Assembly (NCBI GenBank): GCA_947488155.1
Contig: CANKYK010000001.1
Span: 992,001 to 1,056,000 of the forward strand
Direction of reading: 5' to 3'
From: an uncultured Erythrobacter sp.
Lineage (GTDB): Bacteria > Pseudomonadota > Alphaproteobacteria > Sphingomonadales > Sphingomonadaceae
DNA length: 64,000 nt
Shown: in pieces, positions 7,748-17,261 of the stretch
Layout: every line of letters begins with the position of its first letter
Position numbering within the stretch: position 1 is the first letter of the stretch
Program-made: the position numbers and the translations under genes
The notes under the pieces: model-generated
Databases searched by the model: none
The model's input: the letters and a program-made list of their open reading frames with translations, nothing else
What the model was told of the DNA's origin: nothing

Positions 7748-8935
7748 TTAACCTACTTTAAGTTTGTCTAGGTGATCACTCCACCACTGCAACATCTGGA
7801 CCCTCTCACCCCAATATTCAGCCCGATGGTATGCTCCTCTAACTGCACTCGAGTCTCCATGTGCAAGTGCCCGCTCTATCGCATCTGGGTTCCATTTGCC
7901 GCTTTCATTCAAGAGCGAAGAGGCTGTTGCCCTAAACCCATGCGCGGTCATTGTGTTGGAGTCATAACCAAGCCTTCTCAGGGCTTGAGTCAGCGCGTTC
8001 TCGCTCAGCGGTATCGTATTGTTATGATATGCTGGAAAAACAAAGCCTTGAGGGGAAAAATGATCTCTAGCCTCGAGTAGTAGTTCTTTCACCTGCTTCG
8101 TTAGTGAGAATGAATGTGGCTTCCGGGCCTTCATTCTTTCAGCTGGGATAGTCCAAGTATCACTGTGTAGGTCGATCTCATCCCAAACGGCCTTACGCAA
8201 CTCACCCGGCCGCAAGAACAAATGCGGGGCTAACTTGAGGGCAAGGCATGTAGAGGGATAGCCAGAATAGCCATCAATTGCCCTCAACAGCTCTCCTAGT
8301 TTTTTTGGATCAAGGATCGCAGCGTAGTGTTTTGGTTTCGGCGCGGTCAAAGCATCTTTAAGTAGTGAAGCAGGATCGCTCTCAGCCCTCCCTGTCGCCA
8401 CAGCGTATCTGAAGACACGCCCCGCGAAACTAAGCGTTTTCTTCGCGCTCTCGTGACGTCCGCTGTTCTCAAGCTTATTCAACGCTGCAAGTACAAGCTG
8501 CGGGCTTACATCATTTACAGGAAGTTTCCCGATATCAGCGCTAAGATGACTCAAGAACCACCAGAGCTTTTTGATTGTAGCGGGTGCGAGGCCTTCTTTG
8601 GTCCTTTTCTCAATAAATTCGGTTGCCACGTGCTCGAAACTGTTCTCAACACCAAATTTCGCAGCAGCTCTAGCCTTTTTTTGTTCGAGCGAAGGGTCCA
8701 AGCCCTCCCTCAAAACCTGCCTAGCCTCATCTCTCTTTCTTCTAGCCTCTGCCAGCCCAACCTCTGGATATGCACCATAGCTCATGAGCTTCTCTTTGCC
8801 TGCGAACCGAATCTTGTGCCGCCAGAGCTTCGAGCCAGTTGGGTTTATCAGCAGAAATAGACCTTTGCTGTCACTCCTCTTGTATGGCCGTTCACCTGGC
8901 TTGAGTGCTTTCACTTGAGAATCAGTCAGGGACAT
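7748..8935 (-). CDS. Tyrosine recombinase, P4-type integrase with DUF4102 N-terminus
   Basis: A 395-residue integrase. The N-terminus (SLTDSQVKALKPGERPYK, then DSKGLFLLI and LMSYGAYPEVGLAEAR) is the DUF4102 arm-binding domain of P4-like integrases. The catalytic domain has Arg in FLRPGELRK, HGFRATAS (His-x-x-Arg), LAHGD and the Tyr in RAEYWGER. The reading frame extends upstream to 9043, but I start at ATG 8935 because the family begins there and GAGGAAG precedes it. It lies 166 bases from the 3' end of tRNA-Leu, the classic arrangement for integration into a tRNA gene. The element would extend leftwards from here. Confidence 0.93.
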   Translation of the reverse strand: MSLTDSQVKALKPGERPYKRSDSKGLFLLINPTGSKLWRHKIRFAGKEKLMSYGAYPEVGLAEARRKRDEARQVLREGLDPSLEQKKARAAAKFGVENSFEHVATEFIEKRTKEGLAPATIKKLWWFLSHLSADIGKLPVNDVSPQLVLAALNKLENSGRHESAKKTLSFAGRVFRYAVATGRAESDPASLLKDALTAPKPKHYAAILDPKKLGELLRAIDGYSGYPSTCLALKLAPHLFLRPGELRKAVWDEIDLHSDTWTIPAERMKARKPHSFSLTKQVKELLLEARDHFSPQGFVFPAYHNNTIPLSENALTQALRRLGYDSNTMTAHGFRATASSLLNESGKWNPDAIERALAHGDSSAVRGAYHRAEYWGERVQMLQWWSDHLDKLKVG

Positions 8936-9101
8936 TGTTAGCTTCCTCGCAAATGGCCCCAGCACGATACCCCCGAAAGCACCCCAATTCGACTCGAAAT
9001 ATGGGGGCACACCGAGAAACGTAACGGACAGATCAGAGCCCAAAAACCCCAGTATTCCGGGGTTTTGGAGAGAAAGTCAGCGATGTCAAGAAATGTACAA
9101 A

Positions 9102-9188
9102 TGGTGCCCAGAAGAGGACTCGAACCTCCACATCCTTGCGAATACTAGCACCTGAAGCTAGCGCGTCTACCAATTCCGCCATCTGGGC
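9102..9188 (-). tRNA. tRNA-Leu (anticodon CAG)
   Basis: Read on the minus strand, the gene starts GCCCAGATGGCGGAATTGG and ends TCTGGGCACCA with an encoded CCA. The acceptor stem GCCCAGA pairs with TCTGGGC. The anticodon stem CTAGC/GCTAG encloses TTCAGGT, giving anticodon CAG. The long variable arm is typical of tRNA-Leu. Its 3' end faces the P4-type integrase and is the likely attachment site of the element; I did not find the duplicated 3' end on the left, so the far boundary is unknown. Confidence 0.95.
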
Positions 9189-9370
9189 ACACCTGCTCGC
9201 AGCGCTGCAAGAGCGTACTCGCGGTGAGGGCGGGCCAATAGCGATGTGCGCGCCCTACTGTCAACGCCAATACGCATACCAAGGTCGCTAAGTGATCGCG
9301 GCACTTGCAGTGGTGCGCGGCTTAGGACATGGGGAAGCGAGACTATTCAAGGCTGGGAAAGCACAGGCAA

Positions 9371-10324
9371 ATGCCCAAATCAGACCTCTTTCAAGATCAG
9401 CTAGTCACCGTATTCGGTGGCGGCGGCTTTATCGGCAATTATGTCGCGCAAAGCCTGTTGGAGCGCGGCGCGCGCCTCCGCATTGCAAGCCGCAATCCTG
9501 AAAATGGGTTTTCACTGAAACCACTCGCCAATCTCGGTCAACTTCAATTCGCACGGTGCGACATCACCAATGAGGCCAGCGTGGCCGCCGCGATTGATGG
9601 CGCGAGCTATGTGGTCAATTTGGTCGGCACATTTAGCGGCGACCAGTCCAAGGTTATGGGTGAAGCACCTGGCACGATGGCTAGGTTCGCTAAAGAGGCA
9701 GGCGTGAGAGCGTTTGTGCATGTCAGCGCAATCGGTCCCGACGCCAATTCGAGTGCTGAATATGCCCGTGCCAAGGCGCAAGGCGAAAAAAATGTAACAG
9801 CCGCTTTTCCCAAGGCGACCATCCTACGCCCTTCGATTGTGTTCGGAAAAGACGACAATTTCCTCAATATGTTTGGTTCAATGATTGCGAACCTGCCCGC
9901 GCTCCCGGTCTTTGCGCCTGAGGCGAAACTGCAATTGGTGTTCGCTGATGATGTGGCCGAGGCAGTCCTGCGCACCCTTGAAGAGCCGACAAAGCATGGC
10001 AGCAAGACCTTTGAACTTGGCGGACCGGAGCAGCTTAGCATGATGGAAATCAATCAGCGGATCGCCGCTGCTCAGGGCCGGACGCGCAAATTCATCGCCA
10101 TGCCGGATGGCGTTTCGGCAATGTTTGCGGCCCTACCCGGCACACCGATGAGCCGGGATCAATGGAAGCTACTCAAATTGGGATCTGTCACTTCCGGCAA
10201 CCGTCCGGGCTTCAAAGAGCTGGGCATCGAGCCGAAGCCGCTTGGCCTATTTCTGGACAAATGGATGGTTCGATATCGCAAATTTGGCCGGTTTGGCCTG
10301 AGCAATGAGCGCGCCGCCAGTTAG
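9371..10324 (+). CDS. NDUFA9-like NAD(P)-binding protein (extended short-chain dehydrogenase)
   Basis: A 317-residue protein of the complex I NDUFA9-type atypical short-chain dehydrogenase family. It has the Rossmann motif VTVFGGGGFIGNYVAQ near the N-terminus, RCDITNEASV and a central HVSAIGPD, with AEYARAKAQGEK in place of the usual Tyr-x-x-x-Lys region. Homologues begin at the MPKSDLF-like Met, so I use ATG 9371; the frame also has an upstream ATG at 9329. Members are linked to ubiquinone or lipid-related processes and to complex I, but a reaction cannot be read from this sequence. It is convergent with the NfeD gene, whose stop adjoins directly. Confidence 0.85.
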   Translation: MPKSDLFQDQLVTVFGGGGFIGNYVAQSLLERGARLRIASRNPENGFSLKPLANLGQLQFARCDITNEASVAAAIDGASYVVNLVGTFSGDQSKVMGEAPGTMARFAKEAGVRAFVHVSAIGPDANSSAEYARAKAQGEKNVTAAFPKATILRPSIVFGKDDNFLNMFGSMIANLPALPVFAPEAKLQLVFADDVAEAVLRTLEEPTKHGSKTFELGGPEQLSMMEINQRIAAAQGRTRKFIAMPDGVSAMFAALPGTPMSRDQWKLLKLGSVTSGNRPGFKELGIEPKPLGLFLDKWMVRYRKFGRFGLSNERAAS

Positions 10325-10819
10325 TTAGCTGGGCTCTTCCTCCACGCCGGTTGGCGAACCGTCTGCGATTGCGTGAGCGACCTCAACGAGCAGCACCGCT
10401 CCCTCACTGCCAGAGATACGAACACGCTGTCCAACGTCCAAATCTGGTCCGCGGGCGAGCCATTCGCTGTCGCCATGCTTGATCCGACCTGAGCCGCCTT
10501 CAAAGGCTTGCGTCACAACAGCGCTCTCGCCAATCAATTGCGCACCGCGATGGTTGAGCATCGGATCGGCGCTCTTGATCGGTTGGTCCCGCAGAAACCG
10601 CCGCGCACTGAACACAGCGATCAAGGACAGCGATACAAAGATTACAACCTGGCTGGGTAGTCCGAGATCAAGGCCGAATGTAAGCAGACCAGTGACGATC
10701 GCGGCAACTGCAAGCCAGATGAGATAGACGCCCGGCACCAGCATTTCGAGCGCGGCCAAGACCAGGCCGAACGCGACCCATATCCAATGCGGATCGAAGG
10801 AACCCCAATCGTCCATCAT
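10325..10819 (-). CDS. NfeD-like membrane protein
   Basis: A 164-residue protein has three hydrophobic segments in its first 75 residues (WIWVAFGLVLAALEMLVPG, then YLIWLAVAAIVTGLL, then QVVIFVSLSLIAVF). A C-terminal OB-fold-like region follows (GRIKHGDSEWLARGPDLDVG). This matches short NfeD proteins (YbbK type), the membrane partners of SPFH proteins. Its start overlaps the stop of the SPFH gene by four bases, so the pair is co-translated. The pair is thought to organise membrane microdomains and quality control; no protease domain is present in this short form. Confidence 0.88.
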   Translation of the reverse strand: MMDDWGSFDPHWIWVAFGLVLAALEMLVPGVYLIWLAVAAIVTGLLTFGLDLGLPSQVVIFVSLSLIAVFSARRFLRDQPIKSADPMLNHRGAQLIGESAVVTQAFEGGSGRIKHGDSEWLARGPDLDVGQRVRISGSEGAVLLVEVAHAIADGSPTGVEEEPS

Positions 10820-11805
10820 TTGTCGCCTGTACGTGGCACAGTGGTGCGAGCGCGTGATTTCGGCAGAGGCGCTCCAGCGTTGGTTGTAACATCGCCTTCG
10901 GCAGGGCTAACCGCCTCGCGCACCAATTCGCCGATCCCGCCGAGCGAACCGATCAGCTGGGTTGCCTCAACCGGGAACAGGATCGTCTTGGCATTGGCGC
11001 TATCCGCAAACTTGCCAATCGCCTTGGTGTATTCCTGCGCAACAAAGTAGTTGATCGCCTGGCTGCCTGAGGAGGCGATGGCGTCTGACACCATTTGGGT
11101 CGCCTTAGCCTCAGCCTCAGCGGCGCGTTCGCGCGCTTCTGCATCACGGAACGCGGCTTCTTTCGTGCCTTCCGCTTGCAGGATGGCGGATTGCTTGTCA
11201 CCTTCAGCGCGCAGGATGTTGGATGCACGGTCGCCTTCTGCTTCGAGAATTTCTGCACGTTTGACGCGCTCCGCCTTCATTTGCCGCGCCATGGCCTCTG
11301 AAATATCACGTGGCGGGCGGATATCTTTGATCTCTACGCGCGTGATCTTAATGCCCCATGGTGAGGTGGCGTGATCCACGACGCTTAGCAGACGTGCATT
11401 GATTTCATCACGCTTAGAAAGTGTCTCATCAAGGTCCATAGACCCCATCACTGTACGTAAGTTGGTCGTCGTCAGTGCCATGATCGCATTGTAAAGGTTG
11501 GCCACCTCATACGCCGCCTTACCAGCGTCGAGCACTTGGAAAAACACCACCGCATCGACGCCGACCATGGCGTTATCCTTGGTGATGATCTCTTGGCCGG
11601 GAATGTCGAGCACCTGCTCCATCACATTCACTTTCTGCCCTACTCGTTGCATGAACGGATAGATGATGTGAAAACCAGGCTCGGCAGCCTTAGTGTATTT
11701 GCCGAATGTCTCGACTGTGTAGACGAAGCCTTGTTTGACCACGAGAACACCCATGACCAAGAACACAATTAGCACCAGCAGCAATGCACCAAGCACGTAT
11801 TCCAT
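10816..11805 (-). CDS. SPFH/Band 7 (stomatin-like, QmcA type) membrane protein
   Basis: A 329-residue stomatin/paraslipin-type protein. One N-terminal transmembrane segment (about residues 5-24) is followed by the SPFH domain (VVKQGFVYTVETFGKYTK, then PGFHIIYPFMQRVG). Further on come RVEIKDIRPP and a long Ala/Glu/Arg-rich coiled coil (about residues 175-250), ending in a short polar tail. It assembles with the NfeD protein encoded four bases downstream and probably forms membrane scaffolds. Confidence 0.92.
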   Translation of the reverse strand: MEYVLGALLLVLIVFLVMGVLVVKQGFVYTVETFGKYTKAAEPGFHIIYPFMQRVGQKVNVMEQVLDIPGQEIITKDNAMVGVDAVVFFQVLDAGKAAYEVANLYNAIMALTTTNLRTVMGSMDLDETLSKRDEINARLLSVVDHATSPWGIKITRVEIKDIRPPRDISEAMARQMKAERVKRAEILEAEGDRASNILRAEGDKQSAILQAEGTKEAAFRDAEARERAAEAEAKATQMVSDAIASSGSQAINYFVAQEYTKAIGKFADSANAKTILFPVEATQLIGSLGGIGELVREAVSPAEGDVTTNAGAPLPKSRARTTVPRTGDK

Positions 11806-11996
11806 GAATTCAAACTCCCCTTTGGCCCTAAACTCGGTAATCTAGAAATCACCGCAGACCGAACTGCATTTAACCTAACCCAGCCGTGCGCAATAGCAAA
11901 GGCCCGCATCCCCAACCGACTCGCCCCCTCAGATTCCGAAGATGGACAAGCGCATGAATGCACGGCAACATGCCAGCCTGAGGGAGAGGCGAGATA

Positions 11997-14150
11997 ATGA
12001 TAAGAACAGGGTTTGCGCTGGCGGTATCGATCGCTTTGGCGAGTTGCGGAATGCTCGAAGAAGGCGAAGCAGAAGGCGGGATCACTCGCGCGGCATTGGT
12101 CAACGCTGGCGACAATGACGCGGATTGGATCACCCATGGCCGCACATATTCGGAACAGCGCTACTCCCCGCTTCAGCAAATCAATGCAGAGACAATAGGC
12201 GATCTGGGACTCGAATGGTTCGCCGATATGGACACCGCACGCGGCCAAGAGGCGACCCCGCTAGTAATGGACGGCAAGCTGTACCTTACCACCGCATGGA
12301 GCAAAGTCCGCGCCTTCGATGCCGCTTCTGGAGAGCCGCTATGGGACTATGATCCCGAAGTGCCCGGCGAGACCGCGGTCAAAGCTTGCTGCGATGTTGT
12401 TAACCGGGGCCTCGCCGCTTGGGGGAACAAACTGTTCCTAGGCACTCTTGATGGACGTCTGATCGCGCTCAACCGCGACAACGGCGAAGTTGAGTGGGAG
12501 ACGGTGACCGTAGACCAATCCCAGTCGTACACGGTGACCGGTGCGCCGCGGATCATCGATGGCAAGGTTATCATCGGCAATGGCGGCGCAGAATTTGGGG
12601 TACGCGGATATGTCGCGGCCTATAATGTGGAGAATGGCGAGGAGCTGTGGCGCTTCTATACCGTTCCAGAAGGCAATGAAGGTGAGACATCACCTGAATA
12701 TCTGAAGGCGGCGGCTGAAACATGGAGCGGCGATGCCCTCGTCGGCGAAGACGCGATTGGCGGTGGCGGCACCGTCTGGGACTCGATGGCCTATGACCCA
12801 GATTTAGACCTGCTTTATATCGGCGTTGGCAATGGCTCCCCATGGAACCGGGCCTATCGTTCGCCTGGCGAGGACGGGACAGGCGAAGGCGATAACCTCT
12901 ATCTATCTTCGATAGTCGCGATCCGACCGAGCACTGGTGAATATGTGTGGCACTATCAAACCACGCCGGGCGAGACCTGGGATTACACCGCGACCCAGCA
13001 CATAATTCTGGCCGATATGGAGATTGATGGCACCGAGCGTCAGGTGTTGATGCAAGCGCCCAAGAACGGGTTCTTTTATGTGATCGACCGCGCAACCGGA
13101 GAGTTTATCTCGGCGGAACCTTATGTGGCGGTGAATTGGGCAAGCGGGATTGACGAAGATGGCCGCCCGATTGAAAACCCAGAAACCCGCGTCGACAAAA
13201 CCGGCAAGCCAGCAATTGTTACGCCGGGCGCACTCGGCGGGCACAATTGGCACCCGATGGCCTATCACCCCGGTGAAAACTTGGTTTACATCCCGGCGTT
13301 TGAGGCGGCCATGGTTTATGCGCCCGAGGCAAATTGGAAGCCCGACCGCGCGCGCGGTTTCAATATCGGATTTAACCTGGGCGCTGGCGACTTGCCGCCA
13401 GATCTGGGCATTCGCCGCGAAGTGGTTGGCACGCTGAAGGGCAGGCTGGTCGCATGGGATCCGGTTAGCCAGGAGGCGAAATGGACCGTCGACCATCCTG
13501 GACCTTGGAATGGCGGCCTGCTCGCAACGGGCGGTGGCCTGGTCTTCCAAGGCACAGCAGGCAGCGAGTTCAACGCCTACAGCGCAGCGACAGGCGACAA
13601 AGTCTGGAGCTTTGGAGCACAGACCGGCGTGGTCGCCCCGCCCATAACCTACACTGTTGATGGCGAGCAATATGTTGCTGTGCTGGCCGGTTGGGGCGGC
13701 GCCTACGCGATCACGGTTGATGGCGGGATCCTCAATGATCTTGCACCTGTGCGAAACATCAGCCGACTGCTCGTCTTCAAGCTTGGTGGTGAAGCGGAAC
13801 TGCCGCCAGAGCCTGAGCTTGCAGCCTTGCCCCTTGATCCTCCAGTGAGCCGCGCGGACGAACAGACCATTGCATTAGGAGCAGAGAAATATGCTCGCTA
13901 TTGCGCTGTATGCCACGCGCCTGCAGCCGTTGGTTCTACGGTGCTGCCTGACCTCAGACGCTCAGGAACGCTCGGCAACAAGCAAAGCTGGATGGCAGTC
14001 GTCGGCGACGGGATATTGAAAGACAACGGCATGGTGAGCTTTGCTGAATCGCTTTCACCCGAAGAGATCGAAGCCGTCCGTGCCTATGTGATCCACCGCG
14101 CGAATGAAGATAAGGCGATTGAGAAGCCTGCCAAAGTTGCGAAGCGATGA
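11997..14150 (+). CDS. PQQ-dependent quinohemoprotein alcohol dehydrogenase, predicted lipoprotein
   Basis: A 717-residue periplasmic enzyme of the methanol/ethanol dehydrogenase family. The N-terminus has a signal peptide ending in the lipobox LASC, so it is predicted to be lipid-anchored. The eight-bladed propeller shows the vicinal disulphide ACCDVVNRG and the catalytic Asp in TWDYTATQ. The residue two after that Asp is Thr, not the Asp linked to lanthanide-dependent enzymes, so a calcium enzyme is expected. A C-terminal cytochrome c domain carries CAVCH and a likely Met ligand in NGMVSF, which moves electrons from PQQ to the respiratory chain. The substrate is probably a primary alcohol. 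It is a single gene with its own ribosome binding site and no PQQ biosynthesis genes nearby. Confidence 0.9.
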   Translation: MIRTGFALAVSIALASCGMLEEGEAEGGITRAALVNAGDNDADWITHGRTYSEQRYSPLQQINAETIGDLGLEWFADMDTARGQEATPLVMDGKLYLTTAWSKVRAFDAASGEPLWDYDPEVPGETAVKACCDVVNRGLAAWGNKLFLGTLDGRLIALNRDNGEVEWETVTVDQSQSYTVTGAPRIIDGKVIIGNGGAEFGVRGYVAAYNVENGEELWRFYTVPEGNEGETSPEYLKAAAETWSGDALVGEDAIGGGGTVWDSMAYDPDLDLLYIGVGNGSPWNRAYRSPGEDGTGEGDNLYLSSIVAIRPSTGEYVWHYQTTPGETWDYTATQHIILADMEIDGTERQVLMQAPKNGFFYVIDRATGEFISAEPYVAVNWASGIDEDGRPIENPETRVDKTGKPAIVTPGALGGHNWHPMAYHPGENLVYIPAFEAAMVYAPEANWKPDRARGFNIGFNLGAGDLPPDLGIRREVVGTLKGRLVAWDPVSQEAKWTVDHPGPWNGGLLATGGGLVFQGTAGSEFNAYSAATGDKVWSFGAQTGVVAPPITYTVDGEQYVAVLAGWGGAYAITVDGGILNDLAPVRNISRLLVFKLGGEAELPPEPELAALPLDPPVSRADEQTIALGAEKYARYCAVCHAPAAVGSTVLPDLRRSGTLGNKQSWMAVVGDGILKDNGMVSFAESLSPEEIEAVRAYVIHRANEDKAIEKPAKVAKR

Positions 14151-14159
14151 TTCGGCGTT

Positions 14160-15038
14160 CTAACCTCTGAACACAACCGTACGGCTGTCGTTCAGCAGCA
14201 CCCGCTCCTCGACAAACAATCGGACAGCTTCGGCCAGAACGCGGCGCTCAATATCGCGCCCTTTACGCACCAGATCGTCAGGCTGATCGGCATGACTGAT
14301 CGGCTCGACATCCTGGTGGATGATCGGCCCCTCATCGAGGTCCGGCGTAACGAAATGCGCGGTCGCTCCAATCATCTTTACGCCGCGCGCGTGCGCCTGA
14401 TGATAGGGCCGCGCCCCTTTGAATCCAGGCAAGAAGCTGTGATGGATATTAATACAGCGCCCGGCAAAATTCTGCGACTGCTCGTCTGAGAAAATCTGCA
14501 TGTAGCGCGCCAAGACCACCAGTTCGGCGCCCACGTCTTCGGCAATCTGGCGCATCTGCGCTTCTTGCTGCGGCTTCGTCTCTTTGGTGATGGGCAGATG
14601 AAAGAATGGCACATCGCCGATTTCACTGTGGGACACTGCTTCACGAGGGTGGTTGGAGACTATGGCAACTGGTTCGATGTTGAGCTCGCCTGTGCGCCAG
14701 CGATACAGCAGATCGGCAAGGCAATGGTCAAACTTGCTGACCATTATGAGAACGCGGCGCGGCCGATCGCGTAATGCGAGCTTCCAACGCATGCCATATT
14801 CACCAGCAAACACGCCGAATTCTTCACGCAGATCTTTGCTCAAACGACCAGCCGGATCAAACGCCACACGCATGAAAAACCGATCGCTGGTGCGATCGTT
14901 GAACTGTTGCGCTTCGAGAATATTGCAACCGCGCTCAAACAGAAACGCCGTAACCCGCGCGGTGATACCCGGTTGATCAGCGCAATCAAGCGTAAGGATC
15001 AAGGCATTGCTACCTGATTGCTCGTCTGAAGGAGCCAT
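14160..15038 (-). CDS. purU: Formyltetrahydrofolate deformylase
   Basis: A 292-residue enzyme that hydrolyses 10-formyl-tetrahydrofolate to formate and tetrahydrofolate. The N-terminal ACT domain ([19 protein letters not shown]) is followed by a formyltransferase fold with the catalytic region [16 protein letters not shown] and [14 protein letters not shown], holding the Asn, His and Asp of the active site. It lies directly downstream of a nitronate monooxygenase-like gene and purT on the same strand. Formate made here can serve purT, which uses formate for purine synthesis. Confidence 0.95.
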   Translation of the reverse strand: MAPSDEQSGSNALILTLDCADQPGITARVTAFLFERGCNILEAQQFNDRTSDRFFMRVAFDPAGRLSKDLREEFGVFAGEYGMRWKLALRDRPRRVLIMVSKFDHCLADLLYRWRTGELNIEPVAIVSNHPREAVSHSEIGDVPFFHLPITKETKPQQEAQMRQIAEDVGAELVVLARYMQIFSDEQSQNFAGRCINIHHSFLPGFKGARPYHQAHARGVKMIGATAHFVTPDLDEGPIIHQDVEPISHADQPDDLVRKGRDIERRVLAEAVRLFVEERVLLNDSRTVVFRG

Positions 15039-15039
15039 C

Positions 15040-16050
15040 CTATCTGCCCTCCAGAGCGGCCTCGCATTCGCGCATCAGGGAGGCGATGATATCAGCGGCG
15101 GGTTCTTCCGCCTTTACCATCCCGACGCTCTGACCGGCCATGAGGCTGCCATTCTCAACATCGCCGTCGATCACTGCACGGCGCAATGCGCCCGCCCAAT
15201 AATGCTCGATCTGCAATTGTGCCTCGCCCATATCAACCTCGTCCCGGTCCAGCATCCCGGCAACCTCAATCTGTTTGGCAGTGAACTCTTCCGTGCCCTT
15301 GTTCTTAAGCGCACGTACCGGGATCACGGGCAGGCGCGGATCGACCTGAACGCTGGCATCGGCATCGCGCGCCTTGGCACGGAAGAAGGCCTTCTTGAAA
15401 TCGGGATGTGCGATGCTCTCGGCCGCGCAGGCAAAACGCGTGCCTAACTGAACACCGCAAGCACCCATCTCAAGATAGCTCGCAATCGCCTCGCCCCGGC
15501 CAATGCCGCCAGCAACAAACACCAAGTGATCTTCGGCCAATTCTGGCAGGAATTCCTGTGCCAAGACACTGGTTGAAACTGGACCGATATGGCCGCCTGC
15601 CTCCATGCCCTCGATCACCAATGCATCACCGCCGGAACGCAGCAGCTTCTTTGCCAAGGCGAGCGTTGGGGCGAAAACGATGACCTTCGCGCCGAATTCC
15701 TTGATCGCCTCGACACTACCTTTGGGCGGGATACCGCCTGCCAGCACCACGTGCGTGACGCCATGCTTGCCGCACACTGCGATCAGATCGAACAATTGCG
15801 GATGCATAGTGATCAAGTTCACGCCGAATGGCTTGCCGGTCATCGCTTTGGTCGCCGCGATCTCTTTATCGAGCAGCTCTGGCGTCATCGCCCCGCAGGC
15901 GATCACACCAAACCCGCCAGCATTTGAAATTGCCGATACGAGATTACGCTCTGACACCCAGCTCATCGCGCCGCAAAGGATCGCAGTTTCGCAGCCAAGA
16001 AAATCGGTTCCGCGCTGCATCAGGGCCGCGCTCTTTGAATAATCACTCAT
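15040..16050 (-). CDS. Nitronate monooxygenase-like flavoprotein
   Basis: A 336-residue TIM-barrel flavoprotein of the nitronate monooxygenase / 2-nitropropane dioxygenase family. It shows the N-terminal [15 protein letters not shown] segment, [24 protein letters not shown] and [29 protein letters not shown], the FMN phosphate-binding part. I start at the MSDYSK Met (16050); the frame continues eight codons upstream into purT. Related barrels include FabK-type enoyl reductases, so the substrate is not certain. It is placed between purT and purU with almost no gaps, which suggests cotranscription. Confidence 0.85.
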   Translation of the reverse strand: MSDYSKSAALMQRGTDFLGCETAILCGAMSWVSERNLVSAISNAGGFGVIACGAMTPELLDKEIAATKAMTGKPFGVNLITMHPQLFDLIAVCGKHGVTHVVLAGGIPPKGSVEAIKEFGAKVIVFAPTLALAKKLLRSGGDALVIEGMEAGGHIGPVSTSVLAQEFLPELAEDHLVFVAGGIGRGEAIASYLEMGACGVQLGTRFACAAESIAHPDFKKAFFRAKARDADASVQVDPRLPVIPVRALKNKGTEEFTAKQIEVAGMLDRDEVDMGEAQLQIEHYWAGALRRAVIDGDVENGSLMAGQSVGMVKAEEPAADIIASLMRECEAALEGR

Positions 16051-16070
16051 GTTTGAGGCGATTAGAGGCC

Positions 16071-17252
16071 TCAATCGCGATAGGCAATGCGCACCTTGCT
16101 CGCGGCCTCACCGGCCAGCTTGCGAGCGGCATCGGTGTCGTCTGCTTTGGCGAGCGCAACCGCCATACGGCGATAGGGCCGCGTGACAGGTTTTCCGAAG
16201 ATGCGAACATCCACCTGCTGCTCGCTGAGAGCGAGAGCATCAGCCACTCCTTCAAAGTGGAAATCTGAACTATCTCGGTCGGCCAAGATCACCGCTGAGG
16301 CAGAGGGACGCGCATTAATCTCTGCGGGGATGGGCAAGCCCAAAATAGCGCGGGCATGCAGATCAAACTCGCTTAGATCCTGCGAGATCAGCGTTACCAT
16401 CCCTGTGTCATGCGGGCGCGGGCTCAGCTCTGAGAAAATCACCTCTTCCCCGCGCACAAAGAATTCGACCCCGAACAGACCGAGGCCGCCTCCCTTGCCG
16501 CCAAGCTCCGTCACCACTCTAGATGCCATCTCTTGCGCTTTGGCCAGCGCTGCGGGGCTCATCGCGGCAGGTTGCCAGCTTTCCTGATAATCACCGCGTT
16601 CCTGACGGTGGCCGATGGGCGGGCAGAAGCTGATCCCGCCAGCATGGCGCACGGTCAGCACGGTGATTTCATAGTCGAAGTCGATGAATTGTTCGACAAT
16701 CACGCGCCGCCGGTCGCCGCGCATGTTGTCGACCGCATGGTGCCATGCAGCTTCCAGCCCAGCGGCATCGTCAACCTTGCTCTGTCCCTTGCCAGAGGAG
16801 GACATCACTGGCTTGATAACGCATGGGAAGCCGGCATGGGCCGCGCCCTCACGCACTTCGTCCAGGCTTTCAGCATAACGATAGCGTGAGGTTGTGAGAC
16901 CGAGTTGGTCAGCGGCCAGATCGCGGATAGCATCGCGGTTCATCGTCAACAGAGCTGCACGCGCCGAAGGCACGATGTTGAAGCCATCGGCCTCCAATTC
17001 GGCTAAGACCTCGGTTCGGATCGCTTCGATTTCTGGGACGATAAGGCCAGGCTTGTGTCGGATCGCCACTTCACGGAGAGCCTTTCCATCCAGCATAGAG
17101 AAAACCTCACGCTCGTCAGCGACCTGCATCGCTGGCGCATTGTCGTAGGCATCGCACGCGATAACGTGCGCGCCCAACCGCTTTGCTGAGATGACAAATT
17201 CGCGGCCCAATTCGCCCGAGCCAAGCAGAAGTATTGTTGTTGTAAACGCCAT
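16071..17252 (-). CDS. purT: Formate-dependent phosphoribosylglycinamide formyltransferase
   Basis: A 393-residue ATP-grasp enzyme that makes formyl-glycinamide ribonucleotide from formate, ATP and GAR. The start TILLLGSGELGREFVI, the ATP-grasp stretch PCVIKPVMSSSGKGQS and the end of the active site FSELSPRPHDTGMVTLISQ are all standard for PurT. It heads the minus-strand group with the nitronate monooxygenase-like gene and purU, which supplies formate. Confidence 0.96.
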   Translation of the reverse strand: MAFTTTILLLGSGELGREFVISAKRLGAHVIACDAYDNAPAMQVADEREVFSMLDGKALREVAIRHKPGLIVPEIEAIRTEVLAELEADGFNIVPSARAALLTMNRDAIRDLAADQLGLTTSRYRYAESLDEVREGAAHAGFPCVIKPVMSSSGKGQSKVDDAAGLEAAWHHAVDNMRGDRRRVIVEQFIDFDYEITVLTVRHAGGISFCPPIGHRQERGDYQESWQPAAMSPAALAKAQEMASRVVTELGGKGGGLGLFGVEFFVRGEEVIFSELSPRPHDTGMVTLISQDLSEFDLHARAILGLPIPAEINARPSASAVILADRDSSDFHFEGVADALALSEQQVDVRIFGKPVTRPYRRMAVALAKADDTDAARKLAGEAASKVRIAYRD

Positions 17253-17261
17253 TGCTAGCCC

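Noticed and set aside
12903..13670. 255-codon minus-strand frame within the alcohol dehydrogenase gene
   Set aside because: It is the reverse complement of a clearly real PQQ enzyme with intact motifs; the antisense product looks like no family.
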